This document shows, one piece after another, positions 13,535 to 24,090 of a DNA stretch of 64,000 bases. The notes beneath the pieces were generated by a model. It was given only the letters and a program-made list of their open reading frames with translations, was not told the DNA's origin and made no database searches. This DNA comes from Oxytricha trifallax (lineage: Eukaryota > Ciliophora > Spirotrichea > Sporadotrichida > Oxytrichidae): NCBI GenBank assembly GCA_000711775.1, contig ARYC01000200.1:1-64000 (forward strand), read 5' to 3'. Every line of letters begins with the position of its first letter. Within the stretch, counting starts at the first letter, position 1. The translations under genes and the position numbers were made by a program.

Positions 13535-13580
13535 GAGCCCCAAAACCCCATATATAGGTTTACCAAAACCCCAAAACCCC
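13535..13580. repeat. C4A4 telomere-like tract
   Basis: GCCCCAAAACCCC, then ATATATAGG, then CCAAAACCCCAAAACCCC. This is the hypotrich telomere repeat, also found at TBE ends. It directly precedes the first copy of the 720-bp duplication. It is not a chromosome end, since unique DNA continues on both sides. Confidence 0.75.
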
Positions 13581-14298
13581 TTTCCAGCAAAACCCAGATA
13601 GAAACCAAAGAGAGTAAGTAAATTTTTATGTAAGAAGGGATTTCTTATAATAATGAAAGAGTTTTCTTATAAACTAAATAAGGTTTTCAAGGTTATCTAA
13701 ATTTATTAAGGTTTTTAGTAACATATTGGAGTTTAGATTATTTCTTACAAGTTTTTCAATTTATTAAATTTTATCGAGTTTTCTTATCAAATTAGTAGGG
13801 TTTTCTTATCAAAATTGGAGGGTTTTGTAGTTTTTTGCAATTTTATGGGTAAGTACTCACCAATTTCCGTAACCTTTTTAAATTACTAATTATTTCACCT
13901 TTCTTATAATCAAATTGCTATCAGTTAAGCTTTTCTTAATATTTTTATGATACAATCTACATTTTATATATAACTATAATTTTTCATGAGTAGTATCCAG
14001 GAATATAATAATCAATTTTCAAACACCATATTCTCACCATATTTTTAGAGGCTTTATGTCGAGTGAAGCAACTTTATTTTTAATATTTTGTACTTTTAAA
14101 TTTTCCTTCTATAAAGTCAAGTAAGTCAGTCAAGAAAAAAAATAATTTTATTGTTGACCACGCGATATTGAATCTCTATAGTCGATTGTGTGGTCTATAT
14201 CACATTTTTAGATATAATTGATGAAATTTTGCTAAAAAAAAAAATGGCGGGAAAAATACCCCCCCCTAGACGCCCCAAAACCCCATATATAGGTATAT
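13577..14298. repeat. Direct duplication, copy 1 (~722 bp)
   Basis: This block is repeated almost exactly at 14693-15414, with a constant offset of 1116 bp. It begins at CCCCTTTCCAGCAAAACCC and ends at CCCCATATATAGGTATAT. Inside are several TTTTCTTATCAAA-type phrases and an inverted pair GACCAC/GTGGTC around 14156-14195. Its end carries GGCGGGAAAAATACCCCCCC followed by a C4A4 tract. No gene is recognised. Confidence 0.9.
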
Positions 14299-14692
14299 AG
14301 TAACCCTGTCAGCGCTATATATGATAATAGCAGGAATCATTATATAAAGTGAGTTTTACTGCTAAAAGGAATTATTAATATAAATGATGTAAATAAAACG
14401 ATATATACTTTTTTGATTGTGAGGAAATAATGTGATACAAATAACAAATCTTTCTTTTAATTGAAAACCTGAAAAAAAGCTGACGCAAAAACCCCTTCGG
14501 AGAAGCCAAAGACGAGGCAATATTAATTGGATTATGACGGGAGTCCTGAGCGAAGCGAAGACTCTGCGTATTGCGTCACGTATGAAATCCCAAAGCGAAG
14601 TGAATGAAAACCCAAGGTCTAATTTGCAAAGCCAAAGATACCGCGCTTTCTACTGATTATTATGACTTTACTATTATATGAAAACCCAGAGA
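14299..14692. ncRNA. GC-richer spacer with 8-bp stem; possible structured RNA
   Basis: The spacer between the duplicated blocks is unusually GC-rich at about 14480-14645. TGACGCAA at 14481-14488 pairs perfectly with TTGCGTCA at 14571-14578, enclosing repeated GCGAAGCGAAG and AAGCCAAAG phrases. No ORF explains it. It could be a small structured RNA or a transposon end. This is a weak call based on base composition and one stem. Confidence 0.25.
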
Positions 14693-15414
14693 CCCCTTTC
14701 CAGCAAAACCCAGATAGAAACCAAAGAGAGTAAGTAAATTTTTATGTAAGAAGGGATTTCTTATAATAATGAAAGAGTTTTCTTATAAAATAAATAAGGT
14801 TTTTAAGGTTATTTAAATTTATTAAGGTTTTTAGTAACATATTGGAGTTTAGATTATTTCTTACAAGTTTTTCAATTTATTAAATTTTATCGAGTTTTCT
14901 TATCAAATTAGTAGGGTTTTCTTATCAAAATTGGAGGGTTTTGTAGTTTTTTGCAATTTTATGGGTAAGTACTCACCAATTTCCGTAACCTTTTTAAATT
15001 ACTAATTATTTCACCTTTCTTATAATCAAATTGCTATCAGTTAAGCTTTTCTTAATATTTTTATGATACAATCTACATTTTATATATAACTATAATTTTT
15101 CATGAGTAGTATCCAGGAATATAATAATCAATTTTCAAACACCATATTCTCACCATATTTTTAGAGGCTTTATGTCGAGTGAAGCAACTTTATTTTTAAT
15201 ATTTTGTACTTTTAAATTTTCCTTCTATAAAGTCAAGTAAGTCAGTCAAGAAAAAAAATAATTTTATTGTTGACCACGCGATATTGAATCTCTATAGTCG
15301 ATTGTGTGGTCTATATCACATTTTTAGATATAATTGATGAAATTTTGCTTTAAAAAAAAATGGCGGGAAAAATACCCCCCCCTAGACGCCCCAAAACCCC
15401 ATATATAGGTATAT
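14693..15414. repeat. Direct duplication, copy 2 (~722 bp)
   Basis: Second copy of 13577-14298, differing at only a few positions (for example TAAAATAAATAAGGTTTTTAAGG against TAAACTAAATAAGGTTTTCAAGG). Near-identity over 720 bp implies recent duplication or conversion. C4A4-bearing DNA lies at both outer edges. Confidence 0.9.
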
Positions 15415-15595
15415 CTAAAAATCAAGGCAAATAAGCCCCCCAAACCCCAATAATAGGTATATCAAAACCCCAAACCCCGAAACAAGGACGACACTCATTT
15501 TTATATAAGAAAAAGAATGCGGGTTTTTAGACGAATCTAGCGACCCCAAAACCCCATATATATGTTTATCAAAACCCCAAAACCCCAAAACCCTC
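15384..15595. repeat. Cluster of C4A4 telomere-like tracts
   Basis: Several short tracts occur: GCCCCAAAACCCC, CCCCCCAAACCCC, CAAAACCCCAAACCCC, and the best one AAAACCCCAAAACCCCAAAA at 15571-15590. They alternate with ATATATAGGTATATC-like spacers. The arrangement suggests pieces of element termini or captured telomeric DNA. Unique sequence continues on both sides. Confidence 0.7.
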
Positions 15596-15775
15596 CTGTT
15601 AGCCAAAGAAAACCCACCTGAAAGCCAAAGAAAACCCTCCTCTAAGCCAAAGAAAACCCTCCTCTAAGCCAAAGAAAACCCTCCTGTAAGCCAAAGAAAA
15701 CCCTCCTGTAAGCCAAAAAAAACCCTCCTGTAAGCCAAAGAAAACCATCCTGTAAGCCAAAGAAAACCCACCTTG
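15588..15775. repeat. 22-bp minisatellite
   Basis: Eight or so units of AAAACCCTCCTGTAAGCCAAAG with small changes (CCTCTAAG, CCACCTGAAAG). It abuts the telomere-like tract. The unit opens with AAAACCC, so the array may have grown out of a telomeric repeat. The short standard-code ORFs across it are repeat translations, not genes. Confidence 0.88.
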
Positions 15776-16480
15776 AGATTACAATGCTTTCTATAAAATT
15801 TTAATTTCATTTTTATTTTTAAATAATTATTATTTAAATCTAATCCCACAGAGGTAGATTAATTATATCAACAATTTTTTCACATTTTTTATATTTTAAT
15901 AATTTTATTTTATTGAGATTTTTTCAAAACCAAAAATAAAAATTTATTTGTTATTAATTGCTCTATTTAATTAATATTAAATATATTTGTTTAGTTATAC
16001 TTTTATTTATGGAATACATTATCTGTTATCGATATTTTAATGATATTTTTTTTAATTAATTTAAATTTTCTTTCTTAAATATATTATATATCTATATAGT
16101 ATTTTAATTTAATATTTATGTTTTTTTTATGGTTTTTAAATTTATTTGAGTTTATGTATTTTGCAGAAGCCATCCATTATAAAGTTTTAATCTGTCTTAT
16201 CGTATTGGTGTGTTAAATTTTTCATTAATTTCTTAATATAATAATTATCTAGTTTTGAAAAATCTTTAAACTTAAAATTCATTTTTGATGTTCAACATTA
16301 ATAACACCTATGTTCTACATAAAATATTGAAATTTAACTTTTTGACACAATCATTTTTATAAGATAATTTTAAGCTATATGCCACTTTAAAGTTTAAATA
16401 TATAATTTTGACATGAATTTTTACTGTAAAATTTTCCTTACCTAAAAAGCTACGGGAATAAATCTTATTTTAACTCGTTG
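15776..16480. other. AT-rich spacer, no gene seen
   Basis: AT-rich sequence between the minisatellite and the first degenerate TBE end. No reading frame, repeat or structure can be supported. Confidence 0.5.
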
Positions 16481-17396
16481 AAAACCCCAAAACCCCTTAA
16501 TGAGGTTTATAAGTGCTTTGATTTGTAGGGAATTAGTTAGGGGTTGGGGTAATTATTTAAATGCGAGATTAAAATAGCAAGCTTTTGGGGTCTATTTATG
16601 ATGAAGAGTATATAGATTTAGTGTTTAAACTGCGATATGGATGTGATATTTACAGTGAATAAATCAAACCAGTACTAAACTATAAGTTTTTTGCGCTACA
16701 CTTAAAATGAAGTCCGTCAACTGTTCGCTCCCACTGTCTTATGGCATTATAACTAAAGCAATAATAGCTGAATTCTAAGCCTTAGAGGAAGTCAAAGTTC
16801 CTTTAGAAGCATATTGACTATCTTATAAATGAAAAAAACTTTGAAGTATTGGGCTCACTTCTCTTTAGATCAACGAGCTACTATATTTCATCGCCATATC
16901 CCTGAATTGAAGATCTCTGCTTAGTCTATAGCCAAAATCTATAAACTAAATAGTATCTCTTACAAAGGTGTGAATCGTATCAATAGAGTGATTGATTTCA
17001 CTCTGCAATTTTACGACAACAACTTTAATTAAATTTATAATTAAATGCAGATAGCCTAATATAATAATATTAACTTTATACATGCTGACGAGGCTGTGTT
17101 TACCTTCAACACTTTCATCTAGAAGTCTTGGTAAAAGAGGCATAGTAATATATAAGTATATGACTAGAAAGTCAAGGTATAAATAATGGAAATTCTTGGA
17201 GAAATTAACGAGGAAACTGGTTTAGAATCTTATGTTATTTATCCTCGCTCTATTAAGACAGAACAGCATATAAAGTTTTTAGAATAGCTTAGAGATAAGT
17301 ACTCTGAATAAGAGATATACTGTTTGTTGATAATCTTTCTGTTCTAAAGACTAAAGAAACAAGGAAGAGATATTAACAACTTAGAATAACGCCAGT
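16481..17396 (+). mobile_element. Truncated, degenerate TBE transposon (outer copy)
   Basis: It starts with AAAACCCCAAAACCCC and the TBE subterminal sequence seen in the intact copy at 30386 (GAGGTTTATAAGTGCTTTGA). A plus-strand 42-kDa transposase remnant follows from about 16590, with IHADEAVFTFNTF (first catalytic Asp) and LFVDNLSVLKT (second Asp). Its frame is broken by TGA codons and shifts. It is cut off before the third acidic residue by a second TBE end at 17397. The trinucleotide AGT precedes that end, fitting the usual ANT target of TBEs. Confidence 0.85.
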
Positions 17397-19005
17397 CAAA
17401 ACCCCAAACCCCTGAAGTTGTTTGATTGATTTTTTTTTATTGAAAAAAGTAGACTATTAACATATACTATATTAGTGTTTTAATAGGGTTTATGTTGGGG
17501 TTTAATGTTTAAACATTACTGATTCAAGTGAGTATATGCGAGGTTTGGGGTCTGTTTATGAAAGTTAGTATATAGATCTATTGTTTAAGTTGCGCTCTGG
17601 ATATGATGAATATAGTGATCAACTCAAACCCATTCTAAATTAAACGTCTATAGCAAGGATGCTCCATAAATCTCCTTCTACTGTTAAGTCTCACTGTCTT
17701 TTAGCATTGAATTTAAAAAGATAGCAACTTAATTTAAAGCCTCAGAGACCTTAAGAGTTCTAGCAATATCATATTGATTATCTTATTAATGATAAAACTC
17801 TTAAATACTGGGCTCATTTCTCTCTAGCCTTGATAGCTGTGATGTTTCATCGCCAATTTCCTGAGCTTCACATCTCTGCTTAATCGAGACCTAACATATA
17901 TAAAAAGAATGGAATATCTTACAAGACAGTCAATCGCATTAAGAGAGTGATCAAATTTAATGTTCCATTTTTTAAGACTAATTTTAAAATATATATTCGA
18001 TTAAATGCAGAGTTCTTAAGAGCATAATATAAAGTTCATACACTCTGATGAGGCAGTATTCATGTTTAATACCTTCATATCAAGGTCTTGGTATAAGAGG
18101 TAAGGTAATATAGAAGCTTATAATTAAAGAGTTATAGTGTAAAATCATGCTATTCTTCGTGGAATAAGTGAAGATAGTGGCCTCAAGACTTATGTTATTT
18201 ACCCTCGTTCAATAAGACTGAATATTATATTAAGTTCTTACAATAACTCATAGACAAATACGATGATTAAGAGATTATTCTTTTAGTTTATAACTTGTCA
18301 GTTCATAAACTAAAGACTCAAGTAAGGTATATGAAAGGCTAAACATAACACTTATATTTTATGTTCCATAAAGCCATTAATTAAATGGAATTGAATATAT
18401 TGGGGGTTATTGAAAGCACACTACAAGAAACTTCTACTCTATCACTTGATGCAGGACTTGAAGATAGATACAGTCGATTTTATTAAGAGTGCTGCTAAAA
18501 AAGAGTGCGATGATAAAGAAAAAGTGTGCGCAAGAGAAGGGAAATTTTGTGTTTATAAATAAATTTTAGATTTAAACGAATGAATAAGTTCACATATTAA
18601 ACTTGCCCGTAAAGGGATTTGGCTCCTCTTTCTTTTCTTCCTCTTAAGGTTTGCTTGGGTCTTGTTTCTTCTCATAGTGCCACCTCCTGCATCTATGTTC
18701 ATCTCGTCTTGCTCATATAAATCTTTGTAGAGTCTCTTACTTAATTCATGTCTTACTTGAAATTTCTCTCTCTGTTTAATTTTTTTCTCTCTTTGTTTAA
18801 TTTTCTGCGCTCTTTCATCAAATAAATAGCAGTAACAGGTTTTTCTATAAAGTTAGAAGAATAAGCTTACTTGAGATGAAAAGATGCTTTGAAGTCTCTA
18901 CATCCAGGTGTCACTTATTTTAACACCTTGCTTCTCTTTTTCTTCAGGAGAGATGCTGTGGCGTTTCTTATGATCTTCTTAAATAACGTCATTTAAGTAC
19001 TATTT
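17397..19005 (+). mobile_element. Degenerate TBE fragment inserted in the outer copy
   Basis: Begins CAAAACCCCAAACCCC. It carries a second 42-kDa transposase remnant on the plus strand (about 17540-18583) with IHSDEAVFMFNTF and a NGIEYIGG-like third-acid region, ending at the same LDLNE-TGA as the intact copy. The convergent 22-kDa gene follows on the minus strand. The third (kinase/zinc-finger) gene and the right terminal repeat are missing, so it is a truncated relic. It is clearly different in sequence from the 30-kb copy. Confidence 0.85.
18590..19005 (-). pseudogene. TBE 22-kDa ORF remnant
   Basis: Reading the minus strand gives DEMNIDAGGGTMRRNK, then KEEPNPFTGKFNM and TGA. This corresponds to the intact TBE's DEMNIDAGAGTKRRNM and EKPNPFMGQSNM. 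Upstream homology reaches about 19000 and stops. Function of the 22-kDa TBE protein is not known to me. It lies tail-to-tail with the transposase remnant, as in the complete TBE. Confidence 0.75.
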
Positions 19006-19360
19006 TATTTAAACAATAAAATTATATTTAGTTTAATACATATTAATATTTTAATCAAATTTATTTAAATATATAATTTTTTTAATTATTATTATTAAAA
19101 TAGTAAGTATACTATTATAATTTATTTTTTTTTTTTTTAAAAATCATTTTATATATTTTAATAATTTATCATTTTATTAATTTTTTTATAATTTAAAATT
19201 TTATAAAATCTTGAATTATTTAATAATCATTAAATAATTTAAATATAAAACTAAGTAATTTTTATTTATTAGTATTATATTTATATTAAATTTTTAAATC
19301 TAATTTTTATAATCATTGACTAAAAATTAAAGAAAATAATAATTATTTTAATAATAATAA
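19006..19360. other. AT-rich spacer, no gene seen
   Basis: Low-complexity AT-rich DNA after the truncated TBE. No supportable feature. Confidence 0.5.
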
Positions 19361-19362
19361 AA

Positions 19363-19700
19363 TGAATTTTTATCAGCAGCAGATGATTACAGCACCTATA
19401 AGAAATATAACATAATAAGAATTAATGAAGATAGTCAAGATGCCCCTTTTTAAATTTTTAAGCTATTGATACAAAAAAAATAGGAAAATTTTGCCTAATA
19501 GAAATAAATGTTCATTTTTAGGACCTATTTTTATGTGAGAATTCATTTATTTTAAAATGGAAAAATAGATATGATGATCCTAAAACAATTAAAAAATATA
19601 AAAAAAAAACTAAAAAGTTAATTATAAAACTTCTAATAATATAGCAATGGGATATACTATAGATTTTTTAGAATATTGTAGGAATCCATTCGATTTTGGA
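19363..19700 (+). pseudogene. Diverged ORF repeat, copy A
   Basis: A plus-strand frame in the ciliate code gives YNIIRINEDSQDAPFQIF and IFRTYFYVR. It aligns in order with copy B near 20820-21060 (VIKYNLDSQVPPFYNF and IFLRTQFFYK). The DNA around GATAGTCAAGATGCCCC and ATTTTTAGGACCTA is also shared. The frame is not open over a useful length. I do not recognise the family. It is either an old duplicated gene fragment or two IES-broken genes. Confidence 0.4.
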
Positions 19701-19740
19701 AAATGAATAAAATTAAAAATTTATTAATCATTAATTTCCA

Positions 19741-20800
19741 GTAATGTTTTTGAGAATTGTCTCCAAACTCCAACAATATTTTACTCTATGGATTGCACAT
19801 TATAAATAAGACTGTGGTTGTTTTTGCTATAAAGAATTTATTTCATCGCCCAAGCGAGAAAAACCCATTATACTATTTTTAGGAATTAGTTAAAAATCTA
19901 AATATCTCACTTTTTTGGGATGATTAAGGAATTTTGCCAATAGTAAAGTCCAGCTAAAATTGGGGGATTTACCGTACAATCCGCTCAGATTTGAATTTTG
20001 AGTCACTTTGAATTTCATAACTGCCATGATTTTAATATTTTATTAATTTAATTTTAATTAATTTTTCCATATCGAATGTATTCCTACAATATCTAGTTTT
20101 GTAAAATGGAAAATAATTTGGTTGGTAGAAAATATGTACACTTAAAACAAAAGATTACTTAAAATCCTTTAAAAAATATTAATATTTAAAGAGAAATAAA
20201 AAATTAATTTTTTGATAATGAACCTTACATTTATTTAGACATAAATAATTTCGACATTAAAGGAATTTTCAAAATTTTACTTTATATTAAATGTTAATAT
20301 ATAGAACATGCTATTTATTTTTTAAGGGATTAAAAAATGACTAATGGTATATTAATGATATTGGAATATACAAAAAATATATTTAATTAGATTTCATTTA
20401 AAAATATACTAGTATATAACGCTTGGTAAAACTTTATCAATTAATATTTTTTTAATTTCAAGAAAAAAATAAAATAAACAAATAAAATGACTTAAATACT
20501 TTATTGACACTTATTAATTTTAATAAAAATTAGATTAATATAATTTTATTAATTATATTTATTTCAATTAAAAAATAATTATTAAAAAATTTAATATTAA
20601 ATATATAATTTAATTTTATGTTTTTTTATATTAATATCAGCATTATTAACTTCAATTTAGTTTTAGATAATTTTGTTGCAGATATATTTTTGATTTTATA
20701 TTTATTTTAGAATCTACTATTTTTAATTCATATTAAATTTTAAATAATTAATTAAAAATAAAAGAATTTAAATATTTACAAATATTTATAATTTATTAAT
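19741..20800. other. AT-rich region with no identified gene
   Basis: Between the two diverged ORF repeats the sequence is AT-rich, with only short open stretches and a slightly GC-richer patch at 19760-20000. No motif is recognised. Confidence 0.4.
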
Positions 20801-21250
20801 GTCCTTCAAAAAAAAATCAATTTCTTTTTTAAAACCTGCGGCTATCGACAAGGAATTCAGGAAATCAAATGTTATAAAATATAATTTAGATAGTTAAGTG
20901 CCCCCATTCTACAATTTTTAATAAATAAAAAAAAAATAGGAAATTGTATTATCATATCAGTAAATACTTATCTTTTTAAGGACCTAGTTTTTTTATAAAA
21001 ATCTTATTTGCTATAATGGTATTATAGACATGCTTAAAAGAAGATTTAAAAAATAATCTTACTTAATTAAAAAATGTTATTATGTGAATAAAATTGGAAT
21101 TTTGATTATTTAGTGTTATAAGACGGAAAAAAATTTTGAAGACAAAAAATTTATTTAGTATTCATGTTAAGGGCTGTTTAAATTTAAAAAAATAAAATTT
21201 AAAATTTATTTAAATCAGAGATTTAAGATGGAAGAAGTTTACCTCTTATT
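20801..21250 (+). pseudogene. Diverged ORF repeat, copy B
   Basis: Partner of copy A, about 1460 bp downstream. The frame reads AIDKEFRKSNVIKYNLDSQV, then PPFYNFQ and FKDL/IFLRT. The conserved block has the same order as copy A, separated by AAAAAAATAGGAAA in both. No start or end can be placed with confidence. Confidence 0.4.
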
Positions 21251-21557
21251 GAAATGAAAAATATAGACTTTGAAAAAATCTAAAAATATATTTTACCATA
21301 GTACAATTTTACAGAAACTTATAAAGTTAATTTAAGAAAATTTCCAATAAATTCATAGTTAATGTTTGTATGAAAGAGTTATTTTTTTAAAATAAAATTT
21401 CTATTAATATACTCCTTAATTATACTAATATTTAAACCATTAATTCCTATTAAAAATTCAATAAATATCAGATTAATTTTTTATTAAAACAAATAGTATT
21501 TTTTATAGTTTAATGAGATCATATTTAATTGAAAACCTTGAAAATTATGTCTTTAAT

Positions 21558-22064
21558 AAAGTTATGGAGGTGGGGAAGTTTCCTGCACCGGTTTATTATT
21601 AAAAAAATTTTAGGGAAGTTTCCTGCTCTTTTTTTAAAAAAATTTTTTCTCTAATAATAATCGTTATAACAACTATTAACCAACTTCTGAACAAATTTTA
21701 TTGATAAAATTATGCTTGATTTATTAATCAATAAGTTAATATCTCCCTTTAGATTGTTACATCTGGAATATTTCATATGATATTTGTTGATTTCTGTCTA
21801 TTAACCATTAAATTGTCCTCTCTGTTATCACAGTAATTCCAAGCATTGTATTCAATTGTTATTGAAATTTTAATTTAACCTATAATGTTCTATCCATACC
21901 AGTATAATGTTAGACTATAATTTTTTGAATTTCTTAGATGATGTATTAATATCCTCTTAATATTAATGAGTCATAAAAAATTTTTATTTTTAAGAATTAT
22001 ATAAAATTTATTAAATTTTACATAAAATAAAAAAAAGTGCAGGAAACTTCCCCCCCAAAGTTAT
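21558..22064. mobile_element. MITE-like element 1, TIR GGGGAAGTTTCCTGCAC, 8-bp TSD
   Basis: Left end GGGGAAGTTTCCTGCAC (from about 21573) and right end GTGCAGGAAACTTCCCCCC (to 22056) are inverted repeats. The whole is flanked by the direct repeat AAAGTTAT (21558-21565 and 22057-22064). On the reverse strand a decayed stretch reads TIEYNAWNYCDN, resembling NRIENTWNNLK of the related element at 27.3 kb. A second internal copy of the end motif occurs at 21605-21619. It is a non-autonomous or decayed transposon of the family discussed in the findings. Confidence 0.8.
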
Positions 22065-22690
22065 TTTATGTGAGGAAGGATAGAAAATTTAAATAGTTTA
22101 CAATAATTTTCTACTATAAATTATATAAATATTAAATATTGGGCAGAACTCTAATTAAGTCTGCTTTAGAGTTTAAGTATTAAGTTGAATTAATCAATTT
22201 TAGAAAATAACAAAAGAAGATTTTTATACCAAAATTAAATTTTAAACAATAGGTTTAAATTAAAGAAAGTATAATTATATATTTTAAAAGTTCACAGAAT
22301 AAATATGATAAATATTTATTTATAAAATTTAATTTCTTTTTCATACTTTTAAAAAAAAATTAAAACAGTATACCTAGTAACAATAACTAACTTACTGTTA
22401 GTAATTACTGTTTTCTATGTTTCATCCCAAATTTACATGAAAATATAGTTTTCGATATTTACAATAAATAATTGTCTTTTTATCATTGTTAGTTTAGTTT
22501 ATTAATAGATTGCTTTTTTCATTTTATTTTTTTTTAAATCAATATTTTAACTAATATTTAATTTAAATATTTAACTTTTTTTCAATTTAAAAATTAAAAT
22601 TCAATTTTTTAATGAATTACAACTATTTTTTTATTATGATTTTTAATCCAATTGCTTTTTAAAATTGTTTCATATATTACATCAAGACAG
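22065..22690. other. AT-rich spacer
   Basis: AT-rich DNA between element 1 and the scrambled hypothetical gene. No feature can be supported. Confidence 0.4.
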
Positions 22691-23480
22691 ATCTGTAAAA
22701 CATGTTTAGTCAAGCAATAAAGCTGTTCAGAAAATAATATTATTACTACTTCCCTTGAGGAAAAGAATGAGTTGATTAATAAATAAATGTAAAATTCATT
22801 TAAAAATATTTCCCATTTTAATTTTTATTTTAAAGGAAGATTATACAATTTATGACTTTTGTATTATGTCAAATCCTAATCAAGAAAGTCAATAATATCT
22901 TCAATCACACCTGATCTCTCCTGAATAATGTAATTTAGTGAAATAAATATAAATAAATTAACAATGAAAATATAAATAAACCAATAAGAGCATTAGAGTC
23001 CATAGAAAGAGAGACAAAATGATGCTATTTACATCAAGATATCAATTATTATTGAAAACAGGATTTACAAGCACAACATAAGCAATAAATATTATATTAT
23101 TGAAAATAATGTCTATTGAGAGATAGCACCCTTTTCTTTAGGGATCTAAGCTTTTGGAAAATAAACTGCCCAAATCTTATCGAATAGATTATGAAAAATA
23201 TATTAAAGCACAGAACCGAGGTATTAATTTACTAAATGCCTATCGAAGTGTAAATAATAAAGACAATTTCAAACGCTCTTGTTGTCAGTCAAAATTAAAC
23301 AAATTGAATGATTACTCTGCAATTGATAATGAATGGGATTATAAAAGTAAATTTAGGCAAATTGAAACATCCCTTTCTAAATTTATTATAATGAGTTGAT
23401 TAATAAATCAGAAGTTTCTCATTTTATTGATAGGTGTTTTACAAGTCTCAACAATCCCTATAAAGGTTAAGGAAAATAAA
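22690..23480 (+). CDS. Hypothetical gene, probably scrambled (MDS pieces)
   Basis: Several coding pieces are visible. Piece 1 (about 22685-22784) reads CKTCLVKQQSCSENN then LEEKNELINK. Piece 2 (23109-23399) reads MSIERQHPFLQGSKLLENKL and continues KLPKSYRIDYEKYIKAQNRG. Piece 3 (23390 on) reads ELINKSEVSHFIDRCFTSLN. A 19-bp direct repeat AATGAGTTGATTAATAAAT (22766-22784 and 23390-23408) joins piece 1 to piece 3 in frame as EEKNELINKSEVSHFIDRC. Piece 2 lies between them, the interleaving expected of a scrambled gene. No family is recognised; CKTC may be part of a zinc ribbon. A stretch MSNPNQESQQYLQSHLISPE at 22865 may be another piece. Confidence 0.5.
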
Positions 23481-23614
23481 CTTCAAAGCTTGAAAATATA
23501 TAAAAGTAGTAAGATAGAAAATTTGTCTTAAGAACTCAAATGGAAAAGTAGAAGAATAAAAAAGATAGGCAGGGAGAAGTTTCTTACCCCCGAAAAGTTA
23601 TTTGTATAAAGATG

Positions 23615-23930
23615 GGGGATAAGCTTCTTTCTCAGTCAGAGTCTCCCGACCCATACATAAAAATATTAAATCCTTATAAATTTCTAAAAATCTTTATCTC
23701 AATTATGTTATAATGATTTATATTATAACATCAAGTATTTTTTCACGATAGAAATTTCTAATATTTTATGTAAATGATTTATATTATAAATTAAAATAAT
23801 TAATACATCATAATTTACAAAATATAATGACATTATCGATAAAATGAACCTTGAAATTATATTAGAAATATTATTTATTTAAAGTTAAGGAATAATAAAA
23901 TTTAAATGTTGAGGCAGGAAACTTCCCCCC
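23615..23930. mobile_element. Possible short copy of the GGGGGAAGTTTCC element
   Basis: The right end GCAGGAAACTTCCCCCC (23914-23930) is a perfect match to the family terminus. The left side near 23615 has GGGGGATAAGCTTCTT, a poor match, and another degenerate end GGGAGAAGTTTCTTACCCCC lies at 23570-23590. No clear target duplication was found. It is probably a deleted copy. Confidence 0.45.
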
Positions 23931-23933
23931 AAA

Positions 23934-24090
23934 GAGCTCTATGATATAATAAAGGATGTCAAATATGGTGATTTGTTTGCTGCAAATCATGTCTAACCAA
24001 CGATGCTTCACGAAAAATTAAGTACAATTAGAGATGAGGAGAGATCAATTCATAATGAGATAATACAAAAGAAAACCATAAAGAGGTGAA
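23934..24090 (+). CDS. Hypothetical coding piece (C-terminal MDS)
   Basis: An open frame ends at TGA with ELYDIIKDVKYGDLFAANHV, then QPTMLHEKLSTIRDEERSIH and NEIIQKKTIKR. It has normal protein composition and is likely the last piece of the scrambled hypothetical gene just upstream, which would place the element at 23.6-23.93 kb in an IES. The connection is inferred from position only. Confidence 0.4.

Noticed and set aside
13535..15600. A true chromosome end (telomere)
   Set aside because: C4A4 tracts are short and unique DNA continues on both sides. TBE ends carry the same motif.
15415..15849. Minus-strand ORFs over the 22-bp repeats
   Set aside because: They are translations of the tandem repeat, with monotonous FLWLTG/VFFGLQ-type content.
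16481..19005. Euplotes Tec element
   Set aside because: Ends, gene order and the 22-kDa convergent gene match the TBE at 30 kb, and UGA is stop rather than Cys.
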